A stretch of DNA of 64,000 bases from NCBI RefSeq assembly GCF_000321225.1, contig NW_004451010.1, forward strand, positions 1,839,129-1,903,128, written 5' to 3'. Below, piece by piece: positions 11,205 through 22,175 of this stretch; position 1 is the stretch's first letter, and every line of letters begins with the position of its first letter. Both the position numbers and the translations under genes were made by a program. The notes under the pieces are model-generated. The model was not told where the DNA came from. It ran no database searches and saw only the letters and a list, made by a program, of their open reading frames with translations. This stretch comes from Odobenus rosmarus divergens. Lineage: Eukaryota; Chordata; Mammalia; Carnivora; Odobenidae.

Positions 11205-12835
11205 TTCATGATGAATAGCAATTGCAATTTGCTGGAGCAGAGCAAAAGGAAAAAAGCTGTTTGTCTGTTGTGTAAAAAAATGGTAAATATAATAAAATGG
11301 ACATTATTAAGAGACATTTTCAGTGAATATATATTAAATTTGGTAACTATCTTCTCAACAATCAAAAAAGAATTAATGACATTAGCCACTTGAATTCATA
11401 ATTAAATGTCCAACAAAACGTTTTGAAGTGATTTCAAACAGAATCTGAGCTTATAAATTTGTATAGCTATAAATGGCTTGGATTCTTGCACAAAAAAGAA
11501 AACAATTTTTCCATAGACATCTGGTTATGTTCAGTTTTCTTAGGATATTATGAGAAAAGACTAAAAAGGTACTTCATAAAAAGTGAAAGATTTTTCAGTC
11601 AAGCCACCCAACAATTGCCTGAAGAAGACAAAATCTTTTAACAATATCTAAGATCAACTGGTTCAAAATTTGAAAAACACAATTACTTTTCTTTAGCTTT
11701 AGATGAATAGTGGAACATAAAAGACATTGCTCAATTAATACTTGAAGTATGCTTTGTCTCAAAAAACTTCCAAATTTATGAAGAAATATTGTCAATTTAT
11801 GGACCAAAAAATTGAACTCAGACTTTAAATATTTTTAAATCTTTTACATCTGTCAAAGACGAATTTCAGCTAGATATGAAAAAATTAAATTCTATTCTGA
11901 TGGATGGTATTTCAGCCACATTAGCTAAAAAAATCTGGATTTAATTTAATTCTAAAACAACTGACTGTTTCCTTTATTGCTTTACTCCACTGTATGATAT
12001 TCATGTTTGGTTTTTTAAAGCAGACTCTTGAAATGTCATGGATACCATTGTTAAATCATTCATTATATATTTGCAAATGCTATGGATCAATGCCAGATAA
12101 TGGAATTGTGAAAAAAAAAATAGAGCACAAGGAGTATAATGATGTGTATTATTTGCCAATGCTTGTTGGATAAGTCCTAAAGAATTTTACAAAGATCTAC
12201 TGTATTGTTCCAATTCAAGGTTTTATTAAAGCAAATGATTGCTTGCCAAATTTTCAATGAAATCAAAAAATGGCACAGTATATTATATCTTCTCATTGAT
12301 ATCACACTACATGTGAATGAACTAAATTTATACCTCTAAAAAAAAGGAAAAGCTAATTTGTGACCCAGCCAAATAGGCATAAAATTTGAAATTGAAAATT
12401 GTCAGAGTATACAATAGAGCAATAGTAGTATACAATGAAATTTTACATTTTTCTTACATAAATCAACTTTAAGAAAAATTTGAAAAATGATATATTGACA
12501 TTGATAACCTTACAGTTGCTTACAAATTTATACAACACCACTTTGAATTCAATGTTAATTATATTGAGTTGGTATAAGTTTTAGTAAATTTATTTAACTT
12601 GGACAGACATTTTGAAACTGATATGCATTTGTTTCAAAGTCAAATCAAATCTTCTAAAAAAGAAGAACCAGTTGTGTCAATATATTTGCATATAATATAA
12701 AAATAATTTTTTGGTACTTGATTCATTTATTGGAACTTTTAACTTTGGAATTACTTGGGTATGTGATTCTACCATTTTTTCAACTGTAAATCTTATGAAA
12801 TCTAATACAGATCAAATATTTCCAGTGAAAATTTT
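11205..12835 (+). pseudogene. Decayed hAT-superfamily transposase-like relic (GTF2IRD2/ZBED-like)
   Basis: Three plus-strand frames, broken by many stops and shifts, still carry pieces in the right order for this protein family. First comes a BED/C2C2-like start (SKRKKAVCLLCKKMVNIIK). A helical stretch follows (FFSQATQQLPEEDKIF). Next is the catalytic-core motif region (YFSLALDE, then IAQLILEVC and FQIYEEILS). After that a MDGISAT block corresponds to the usual TDGAP site, and later a DITLHVNELNLYL block appears. The Asp of the LDES-type motif survives as LDE followed by a stop. It cannot encode a working protein. It could be a hAT transposon fossil or a dead retrocopy of a hAT-derived host gene. 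No terminal repeats or clear target duplication were found. Confidence 0.6.
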
Positions 12836-12929
12836 ATATCCAAATTGAGATATAAAGCACAAAATACACAATGGATTTAGAAAATTTAGTACAAAACATG
12901 TAAAATACCTCTTTAGTAAATATGGTTTT

Positions 12930-13025
12930 TACCTCCCAGAGCTTTAGTTCTCTCATCTGTAAAATGAGAATAATAATACATACCTCAAAATATGGTTGTG
13001 AGGATTGACAAGTCTCACACAAAAG
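12930..13025 (+). repeat. MIR SINE core fragment
   Basis: Contains CTTTAGTTCTCTCATCTGTA, AAATGAGAATAATAATACAT and GGTTGTGAGGATTGACAAG, the sense MIR core order. Confidence 0.85.
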
Positions 13026-13283
13026 TACTAAACATACAAAGGGACTTCATAAACAGTAGCCTTGCAAAACTAAAGCTCTGATCAGAAGTATGTGGCCAGT
13101 GAATAAGGGTTATTATCCTAGACTTCTTTGGAAATGACCCTTTGTGGCAGTACTTTCCCTAGTAAAGCAACTATATTTTCCATGCCCGGAAATGAAATGA
13201 AAGCAAAACAAGCCCCAGTTTCGGCAGATCTCAGAAACAGCCATAAGAACCTATGTTTTGTGCCTTTTGAGATTCTATTATAA
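13026..13283. other. Intronic DNA, nothing recognised
   Basis: Short single-copy stretch between a MIR and the DNA transposon that hosts the L1. Confidence 0.5.
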
Positions 13284-14791
13284 TTTAACTCTGCACTGTC
13301 CATTAGGTTAGCCACTAGCCATTTGTGGCTGTATTAATTAACTGGAACTTCTGTTTCTGGTCAAGATGGAATAATGAGGCCCAGATTTACCCTTCTGCTT
13401 AAATAATTAAAAAAGTAGAAAAAAATATATGAAAGAATGGCACTCAAGACATTGGACATTTCCAACCGAGGGATGGAAAACAAGCAAGATAAGCTCTATT
13501 CACCTCCTGCCTGAGGAAAGAGTTTAGAGTCCTGAAGACTAGAGAGGAGAGAACTCGCAGCACAAAAACTCTGGAGATCTGCAGAGGCCTCCCTCAAGTC
13601 CTCAGCAGAGCACAGATTATCACATACATGTGAGGAACCTGAGTCTGGGGAAAGAACCACCCCAAATAATTAGAAAGCAAAATTCTCAGGGATCATGCAG
13701 GGGATGGGAAAAGTGCTTGTTTCCAACTGCCAGAGAGGAAAGCCTCATAATTCATGAGCATTAGCTAGAGTATGAAGATGGGTCTTGCCTCAGTAAGAGG
13801 GGAAAAATACCCTTAGACTAAATGCAGCCCTACTCATGCCTAACAAAACTTAAAAGCAAGACGAAATAGGATCAAATTGTTTCCAAGTAACCTAATTGCA
13901 TCCAGCACAGAGATCAGGGATATTTATAATTCCTATAAAATATCCAGCACCTGACAAGGTAAAATTCACAATATCTGACACTCAATCAAAAATTACCACA
14001 TATGAAAAGTAGTAGAAAAATACAACTCATTCTCACTGAGAAATCAGTCAACTGAAGTGGACTGAGAGATGATAGAATTAGTAGACAGGGACACTGAAAC
14101 AGTTACAATGACTGTACTTCACATGTTCAGAAGCAAGAGGAAATACTGAATATTTTAAATAGAGATATCAAGATATAAAAATAAACCTAGGTTGAACTTC
14201 TAGAGATGAAAACTACACTGCCTGAAATGGAAAACACACTGAGTGGGATTAACAATAGATTATACATTTCAGAAGGAAAGATTAGTGACCTTGAAGGCAA
14301 AATAATAGAAACTATCTAAAATGAAACACAGAGAAAAAAGAATGAAAAAAAACCTAGGGCATTAATGAATTGTGGCACAATATCAAGTGATCAAATACAA
14401 CATAACTGGAGTCACCAAATGAGGAGTGAGGGAAACAAAAAATGAAAACTAAGTCCATAGAGCCAAAAAACAAAACAAAACTCCAAACACAAGAAAGATG
14501 AAGAAAACTATACCAAGTCTCATAATCAAATTGCTTTAAAATCAATGATAAAGAAAAACATCTTAAAAGCAGACAAAAAAGAGACACATTATATATAGAA
14601 AACCAAAGATAGGAAAAAGATTAAATGTTTTCCATAACAGAAACAAAACTAGTTTGCCTAACCTCACCATTTCTATGCAACTTGTTAGTGGAGGTCCTAT
14701 TTTGTGCAATAAGGCTGGTAAAAGAAGTAAAATATATTCACATTGGGAAGGACAAAGTAAGATTGTCTTTACTCACAAGACACATTTATGG

Positions 14792-14996
14792 TTTTTTAAA
14801 AAAGATTTTATTTATTTATTTATTTATTTGACAGAGAGAGAACAGGAGAGCACAAGCAGGGGTAGGGGCAGAAGGAGAGGGCTAAGCAGGCTCTCTGCTG
14901 AGCAGGGAACTCGATGCGGGGCTCGATTCCAGGAGCCTAAGATCATTACCTGAGCCCAAGGCAGATGCTTAACCAACTGAGCCACCCAGGTGCCCC
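14792..14996 (-). repeat. CanSINE, minus strand, inside the L1
   Basis: It starts with the reversed tail TAAAAAAGATTTTATTTATT, has CGATGCGGGGCTCGATTCCA (reversed B box region), and ends CTGAGCCACCCAGGTGCCCC (reversed head). The L1 ORF2 text is continuous across it once it is removed. Confidence 0.93.
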
Positions 14997-15691
14997 CATA
15001 ATTATCTATGTTAAATATCTAATGAAATCTACCAAAAAGCTACTGGAAGTAATAAATGAGTTTATCAAAATTGTAGAATATGAGGTAAATATGCAAAAAT
15101 CAATTGTATTTCTATATACTATCAACAAACAACTGGATATTAAATTTTAAAAAGCAATACAATTTATAATAGCATGAAGTTATAAAATTATGTAGGGATA
15201 TATCTGACAAAAGATGTGCAGGACCTACAGATGGAAAACTACAAAATATCACTGAGAAAAATTACAGAAGACCTAAGTAAATGGAGAAAAATACTGTTAA
15301 TGGGTTGGAAGACACAGTATTGTTAAGAGATCAGTTCTCCCTAAGTTGATGTATAATTCAGCGCAATGCCATCAAAGCACCAGCAGGTGTTTTGTTGTAG
15401 AAATTGACAAACTGATTCTGAAAATCATTTGGAAATGCAAAGAACCTAGGAGAGACAAAACAAGTCTGAAAAAGAACAAAGTTAAATAGATAACCCTACT
15501 TGATTTCAAGATTTGCTATACAGCTATAGTTATCAAAACTATGTCATATTCGCATAAACACATACAAAATTATGAATGGAATAAAAAAGTCCAGAAATAG
15601 GTCCACACATATATAATCAATTATTTTTCAACAAAGTTGCAGGTACATTTCAACAAATGGTGCTGGAACAATTGGATATTCATAGGCAAGC

Positions 15692-15708
15692 CCCGCCCCG
15701 CCCCGCCA
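15692..15708. repeat. (CCCCG)n short tandem repeat
   Basis: About three and a half CCCCG units in an otherwise AT-rich L1 body. Such GC-rich slippage patches are unusual in L1 ORF2. Confidence 0.8.
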
Positions 15709-15844
15709 ACAACAACAGAAACTAATCACAGCATACACAAAAATTAACTCAAAAATCACAGTCCCAAATCTAAGAAAATGTAAATCTTTGTGACCTTAAG
15801 TTAGGCAAATATTTCTTAGACATGACAATAAAAGCACTATTCAT

Positions 15845-16049
15845 GGGGCGCCTGGGTGGCTTAGTCGGTTAAGCATCTGACTCTTGATTTTGGCTCGGGT
15901 CATGATCTCAGGGTCATGAGATCAAGCCCCATGTTGGGCGATTGTGGGCATGGAGCCAGCTTAAGATTCTCTCTCTCTCTCCTTCTGCCCCTCCCCCACC
16001 CTGCTGTACACGCTCTTGTATAAATAAATAAATCTTAAAAAAAGATAAA
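15845..16049 (+). repeat. CanSINE, plus strand, inside the L1
   Basis: Head GGGGCGCCTGGGTGGCTTAG, A box and B box region TCATGAGATCAAGCCCCATG, TC-rich middle and AATAAATAAATCTTA tail. It is flanked by a near-perfect direct repeat, CACTATTCAT (15835-15844) and CATTATTCAT (16050-16059). Confidence 0.95.
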
Positions 16050-17255
16050 CATTATTCATAAAATAAAAAATTAAACTAGAGTTCATTGAAATTAAAAATT
16101 CCTACATTTTGAGAGACACTGTAGAGAGAATGAAAAGAAATGTCACATACTACTAGAAAATATTTTCAAATCATGTATATAAAGGACTTGTATCCAGAAA
16201 ATATGAAAATTGTCTACAAAATAATATATAAATAAAGAAAAAGATGGGCAAAAGATTTGGACCATATTTTACTTAAGAGATGTATGGATGGCAAATAAGC
16301 ACATGAAAAGATGCTCAACATCTTTAGTCATTAGGGAAATGAAAATGCAAACTATAGTGAATATAATTATCAAATACGAAAAAAACTGATCATACCGAGT
16401 TCATGAGGATATAGAACAACTGGAATGTTTACACATTGCTGGTGGGAATGTAAAATGACAACCAGTTGAGAAAATAGTTTGTAAGTTTCTTAAAAGTTAA
16501 ATATACACCTTCCAGATAGCCCAGCCATTCCATTCCTATATATCCAAGAAAAATGAAAGCATATGTCCACACATAGACCTGTACACAAATGGTAAAAGCA
16601 GCTTTATTTGTAATACCTAAAAAATGGAAACAACCCAAATGTCTATCAGCAAGTGGATGGATAAACAGTGAACAAACTGTTGTATATCCATATAATGAAA
16701 TATTACTCAGTAATAAAAAGTAATGAACTATCGATAGACACTATAACATGGGTGAATCCTAAATTAATTATGCTGGGTAAAAGAAACCACACCCCCATAC
16801 TTCCCTCCAAAGAGTACATTCTTAATAATTCCATTTATATAAAATTGTAGAAAAAGTAAACTAATCTATAGTGACAGATAGCATATTAGTGGTTGCCTGG
16901 GGATATGGTGGCAGGGAAGGACAGGAGGGAGAGATTATAATGGGTTATAAGGCAATCTGGCGGGTTATCTTAATTGTGGTAATGGTTCCACGGGTGTGTA
17001 CAAATACCAAAACTTAAAATTTTATACTTTAAACACATGCAGTTTATTATATGTCAATTATATTTCAACAAAGCTGTTAACTTTTAAAGTTGCTTAAAAT
17101 TAAAAGTTCAATTAATCAGTTTATACTAGTCACATTTCAAATTTTAAACAGCCACATGTGGCCAGTGGCTACCATTTTGGATAGCGCAAGTGAAGAACAT
17201 TTCCATCACTGTTCAAAGTACTACTTACTGGAAAGCACTGATCTAACTCATGGCC

Positions 17256-18286
17256 GGGGGGCGGGGCAGTGCATCTGTTTTTTTATTTCTCCTACATTTA
17301 CCTACCCTAAACTTCAAGAACGGGATAAGCATGCCAGCATGGCACTGATATATATACATTACAGGAGAATCTTTAAAAGCAGTTTTATTAAGTTTATCTT
17401 AATGTAACTTTTCTGTGAAACAAAATATACCCTATACTCACAAACATGTAGCACACTGTTTCCTCATTTAGATATCATAACTTCTATGGATTATATTTAA
17501 TTAGTTTTATCCAAAGCTCAAATTGAGGGCAGTTTTAAACTAAATGACATGGAAAAATGGAAGATAACACTCTCTTGGAACTTACTTTCTCCTGGTAGTC
17601 AAAGTAGTTATAGCTTCAAAATAACATCTAAATAGGGATATACATATTTTTCATATACTCACAGATATCTTATGAGTTACCCTGAAATACGTAGCATGTT
17701 TCAGAATATGCTACATAATGCAACTAAATTTTCTTTTTAAAAAGAATCAAGCATATAACTCACAACAAAGTTTCAAATGTGAGAACAGACATGAAAACAA
17801 CACTATGTTATGTACTGAAATGTTTCACATTCAAGGATCAGTTCATAAAATTAGTAGGACAGAGTTGTTCAACTTCATATTCTAACTAAAGCTTTTTTCT
17901 TTCCTTTACTACAGGTCTCAGTTTTGATAGAGGTGATTTTATTTAAAAGGACTGGAATTCTCTGTTCTGCCCCCACCCTTATAGCCTATGGACTTGGAAG
18001 GCAGAGTCTGTTTGCTCAGTGTTTTGTTTCAATATACAGAATGCGGGGCTGAAATCCTCCACGGTCCCTGTTCCAAAGCCTGACACTCTAACCCTTTATG
18101 CACAGTTTGATGCCTGAGTCATCTCTGTCTTAGAAATGGAATAAAGAAAAAGGCAACTGGGGTTGGGGGGGGACACAAAATCACCCCCAAACAGTGTACT
18201 GTAGTAGATAAGCAAGAAGTATAAAAATAGAAACCAAGTCCCTCTGTTGTTTGCAGAAGCAGAACTCACAAGCCAGTTTCACTTAC
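17256..18286. other. Intron 2 end, single-copy, adjoining SAMD13 exon 2
   Basis: No repeat recognised. The exon 2 donor (minus GTAAG) closes this stretch. Confidence 0.5.
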
Positions 18287-18339
18287 TTTTTTACACCGAC
18301 AGAGCCATTTTCCTTGTTTTCCATGTCAACAGATAGCAT
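18287..18339 (-). CDS. SAMD13: SAMD13 coding part of exon 2 (N-terminal tail)
   Basis: The exon spans 18287-18371: acceptor ...TTATTGATTAG (18372 upwards) and donor GTAAGTG. In frame it reads AEVKEPCSLP, then MLSVDMENKENGSVGVK and two bases of the split Asn codon, matching SAMD13 as remembered. If exon 1 is non-coding, the first ATG is at 18339-18337 (-3 base C, weak context). A second, at 18324-18322, has G at -3 and G at +4 and would give a start at MENKENGS. Both are in frame with the SAM exon. The ten conserved in-frame codons before the first ATG suggest that a coding alternative first exon exists in some transcripts. No domain is predicted here; the segment is short and acidic. Confidence 0.9.
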
Positions 18340-18371
18340 GGGAAGGCTGCAGGGTTCCTTTACTTCAGCAA
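18340..18371 (-). other. SAMD13: SAMD13 exon 2, part upstream of the first ATG
   Basis: Exon bases from the acceptor to the first ATG. They keep an open, conserved frame (AEVKEPCSLP) that joins exon 1 in phase. They are 5' UTR if exon 1 is the only leader and coding if an upstream coding exon is used. Confidence 0.8.
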
Positions 18372-18989
18372 CTAATCAATAAGGGAGAAAAGCTTGTGTT
18401 TAATTCTTAGAAAGTGAGAGAAGAATATATATTCTGAATCGGAAACCCCATAATGGTCCCTTTTAGAGCTTCACACCAGTTCACGTATGTTTGTTTAAAC
18501 CTCCAGTTCCCTCGGTGATTGGAGAGATGTGATTAAACCTAAAGAACTGGAGGAGACGGATTGGGGTGCTTTCATCTGTACTGGCACTCCCTGCCTTGAC
18601 AATAAGCATTTGCAAATGAAATTGAATCCTCGTTCAAAACAAGTGCTGTGCGAACTGGCACAGCTTCCCCTGGGTGCCAAGCCTCACTTAAGACACTGCA
18701 ACTCGTAAATGAGTCAAAGTCGAGAAAAACAATCCCCCTTTTCCTGCCCCTTCAGACCACGGGCTATGATTTCTTTTTCTTTTTTTTTAATTGCATTTTT
18801 TTTGGGTCCACTCACAAACCTTCTATTTTTTCATTGCAATGCAAAAGAGCACTGAAAGCTTTTGTCAGCAAGTATTCCCCTACCTCACATATTCTCAACG
18901 AAAGCCTTAAAACCAGTCTGTGAGATGGCCATGCTGTGGTAAAGCTGGAAGCTCACAAAAACGTCAGATAGCCCTTAGCACAGAAAGGT

Positions 18990-18995
18990 GGTGCT

Positions 18996-19026
<31 letters not shown>
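18990..19026. repeat. (TG)n microsatellite
   Basis: About 17 uninterrupted TG units, so probably polymorphic. It lies 620 bp upstream of SAMD13 exon 2. Confidence 0.93.
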
Positions 19027-19033
<7 letters not shown>

Positions 19034-19424
19034 GGGAGGCAGCTCATTAGATTTAGGTAAAAATCACCAAAACATCCAAGGAGATATAGTAGCATCCATC
19101 ACTTTGTCTTTTTGTTTAGTAGGATGAGGACAGTGAAAAAAATTAAAACCCTCCACAATTAATATGCAATTAGCAAGATGAAAAAGCTATGAACAAAACT
19201 GCTTTAAAAAAACTAGTTCTGAAACGTGCTTGTTCTACAGCCGAAGCCATAAATTAAATACATTTCCTCTCAGATTACTTTATACTTCGGCACTCCTTCT
19301 CTAGGGATTACTCTGACATGACAAGTGCATCATTTAGTATAGTCACAAGATTTTATCACTGTTCGAGAAGTAGATGATTAACAAATAATACTGTTAAGTG
19401 TGGGATAATCTTCACTCCTGATAT

Positions 19425-19461
19425 ACACACATACACACACGCGCACGCACACACACACACA
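19425..19461. repeat. (CA)n microsatellite, interrupted
   Basis: CA units with ACGCGCACGC interruptions, so probably less mutable than the pure TG tract upstream. Confidence 0.88.
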
Positions 19462-21974
19462 AACTTCCAGTTGCTAAACCACTTAGATCATTCATAGAGA
19501 AATCCAACATTTAATATACATATAGATATCAACATACATTCACACACCGTTACAGAGTAGACAGAAGATAGTGCTGCAGCTCCATGCCAAAAGAATGATT
19601 TCACTTCTGTTGGAAACTGTTACACATTCACCATTTTCTAAGCATCTCAGAAAAAAACAAAACACTCACAATGATACTCTGTAACACCATACTACATTGT
19701 CTTATTATTATTATTATTATCTTTTTTGTGGAAGAGTAAAAAGAAAACCTACCTAGAAGCAACTAAAACATGTCATTTTTTATAGGCTTATCAAGAACAG
19801 CCAAAGAAACCCCAATGTTTTCTTTCACAAAGTAGGCTGGCAAAGGAATTCAATAAGGAGGTACAATTTGACACAGTGAAATAAAACCAGGCTGGCTCTC
19901 AGCCAACATGACGTTAGGAATCACACACAAGCTGCACCAACTGCCTTCTGGTTCATGGCTGACTTTTTAAAGCTACAGTGTGCCTGTTCACTTTTGCTAA
20001 CTACCTTCAGCACAATTAGTGGAAGTGAATGAATCAGGAGTCCAAGAACTGCAGAATTCTCCCTGCACCTGTCTTGTAAAGAAAAACAAGCGGTATCAAT
20101 AGCCTCTTATTTTCTCCTTCCCCTACATTGTTGCTGCATGATAGATCCTTGCTCTTGTTCTGAAGAGGAATGTCATGTTTTGAAAACTATTTTTCTCCCC
20201 CATGGGAGAAAAAAACAAGAGAAAATAAGAGAAGGAACCCAGCACCATTGGCTATAACCAGTGAATACTTAGAAGCTGTAGTCCTGCGTTACTCTTTCTT
20301 CCTAACAGAGACTCATGGACAAAGTTCCCAGGGCTGGCTTTTTTTTTTTTTTTTTTTTTTAAGTAATCTCTTTAAGAATAAGGAAAGCACTGCCCAGCAG
20401 AAAATCCTTTTCTTCATTATGCAGGAAGTAACATATTTCAGAGGATGAAAAGTGGATGACCAGATCTTTTGAGAACACCTACATTCTTTTATTTTGTCAT
20501 TCAACCTACCGGATGAAGTCAGCCAAAATTCAAAATGAAACAAATCTCATTCTACAAAAACAATTAGTTCTGGGAGTTTTAATCTTAACTGTTTATCCCA
20601 GTTGCACACAAAGCATAATTCAACAAATTTAACTAACACTATCTATGAGCACCAGGTTCTATAATAGTTACATATGAAAAAGAAGATACTATGCCAACCC
20701 CCAAACTCCTAGTATCTCCTACCATTCAGGAAATGGGAAGGTGGCATAGAGAGTAGTAGGCATAATCTTTTAAGTTACCCTGGTCAATCTCACAGTTCCC
20801 TTGCTTGGCTGGGAACCACGGCTGAAGGGAAACATTCCCATTCCACAAATATGCCATAGATACACAGGAAGCATGCATAGCTGTCATCGAAATAAACAAC
20901 ATTATTTGGACACTTTTAGGTCAAGATGTCAACTAAACCATTCAAGATAGGGCAGAGAATACAGGTTCCCAAGAAGGATCCTAGAAAAAAAAATCACCTT
21001 TGCTATATGACTGTGTAGAATTCAGGAAGAATTGAGGAGAAAGCGGCAGGTCTCCCTTTTCTTTAGTAATTTTTAAGGGCCCTAGGAGATCAGAAACTAT
21101 AATCTAAATTTGCAACCTGAATTTCAAAGTCAAAATTTCTTTCCCTTATTCATTCCAAGAATATTAGAAATGTTCAGCTTCATGAAAGATCATCACTGAT
21201 AAAGATTTCAAATGCTCTCTCTGCCCATCTTCACCATTGCTCCTTTGAAAAAGCAAACAATAATTTAGGGACAAATTCTAAAAATAATAATAACAACAAC
21301 AATAATTTGGGGACAAATTCTAAGTGTTAATTTATTTTTAAGGACCATTTTTTGAGTCCGGTCAAACAGGTGAGTCTTATCACCACTGATGAAAATGATG
21401 AACTCTTCTGGAGATAGAGAGCCCTTTCACCAACAGATTTCATAATGTTTTGGGACTTGATCTGAAATTCCTGAAATGTGCTCCAACTAAATTCAAACGG
21501 GCTGGGCTGTGAGTCCTGGGGGGAAGTGGGGGGTTTGGGAAAGGTGTCTCAACAGCACTGTCATGCCATTGCTCAAAACAAAATCAGTTCAGCTCTGAAT
21601 CTTGGAGGGAGAGGCAAAGAAAATGTAGTTACACCTAACTTTTCCTTAGACACCCCTAGAGTAGAAAGGTTTCTGTGAAGTTTCTCCAAGATTTTCTTCC
21701 TATGCCTAGAGGACATCTTCTCTCTCCCCTGCTGTGATCAAAAGTTTGCTTGTTAGATAAGAGTAAGGGTTTCAGAAGGTGATGTAGGAAATCAATCCCA
21801 TTTTATGGAAGAAAAACAAAAAGGAGTCAAGAAAGCATTCTAAATTCTAACAACGGCAGGTTTCACTTATCTAGTTTCTAACTTTGGAATAAATTGACAT
21901 TTGTGGGTATAAGTACTCACCCACTTCCTCCTCACTCTCTCCAACAAACTGATTTAACCCCCTGCTAATAAAAA

Positions 21975-22175
21975 TGTGTATGTATGTTGTATATGGTATG
22001 TGTGTGTAGCCTTGTAGCACAAACGAAGTGTGTGTATGTATGTTTACGTGATGAATGTAATGTGCATGCTGTGTGTAATGTGTATGCTCTGTGTTTGTGG
22101 CGTGTGTAGAGTGTGTAGTGTGCATAGTGTGTTTTTATGGGCGAGTGTTTGGAGTGTGTTAAGTGTAGGGTAAGA
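21975..22175. repeat. Degenerate TG/TATG-rich tract beside the CpG island
   Basis: About 200 bases of imperfect GTGTGTATGTATG, AATGTGCATGCTGTG and GTGTGTAGTGTG words. No single period dominates. It lies about 200 bp from the CpG island, on the intron 1 side. Purine-pyrimidine alternation makes it a candidate Z-DNA-forming stretch. Confidence 0.8.

Larger units (their letters stand above)
13342..17081 (+). mobile_element. L1 LINE, internally deleted, plus strand
   Basis: The 5' part begins TCTGTTTCTGGTCAAGATGG. ORF1-type text follows at 14190-14440 (CTAGAGATGAAAACTACACT; TTAGTGACCTTGAAGGCAA). At about 14640 it jumps into the reverse-transcriptase end of ORF2 (TGGAGGTCCTATTTTGTGCA), so most of ORF2 is deleted. 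It continues through the late ORF2 region and 3' UTR to a TATATTTCAACAAAGCTG tail at 17060-17081. The frames are broken. SINEs at 14792-14996 and 15845-16049 interrupt it, and a (CCCCG)n patch lies at 15692-15708. It is antisense to SAMD13. Confidence 0.85.
13284..17255. mobile_element. Old terminal-inverted-repeat DNA transposon split by an L1
   Basis: The left terminal repeat is at 13293-13330 (GCACTGTCCATTAGG...) and an inverted copy is at 17150-17187 (...CATTTTGGATAGCGC); they pair at about 29 of 38 positions. Between them sits the L1 of 13342-17081. The outer sequence right of 17187 (GAACATTTCCATCACTG) is part of the same element. It is a non-autonomous element with no coding capacity. 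Confidence 0.7.
253..18286 (-). other. SAMD13 intron 2
   Basis: This 18.0-kb intron lies between the exon 2 donor (GTAAG, ending at 18286) and the exon 3 acceptor (TTTTGCAG). It holds L2 and MIR fragments, an unnamed old repeat, a MaLR LTR, an hAT-like relic, and an L1 inserted in a DNA transposon. It also holds three CanSINEs (two plus, one minus), so transcribed inverted SINE pairs exist. The individual pieces are listed separately. Confidence 0.85.
18372..21969 (-). other. SAMD13 intron 1, distal part
   Basis: Single-copy DNA with several simple repeats: (TG)n at 18990-19026, an interrupted (CA)n at 19425-19461, a TTA run at 19698-19720, and a T-run of about 22 bases at 20337-20360. Two copies of a 25-bp block (ACAATAATTT...ATTCTAA) start at 21257 and 21299. 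I recognise no exon with matching phase. A possible relic of an alternative first exon near 18816-18834 is discussed under findings. Confidence 0.55.

Noticed and set aside
13342..17081. Possible active L1
   Set aside because: Broken ORF1, most of ORF2 deleted, two SINEs inside. It cannot move.
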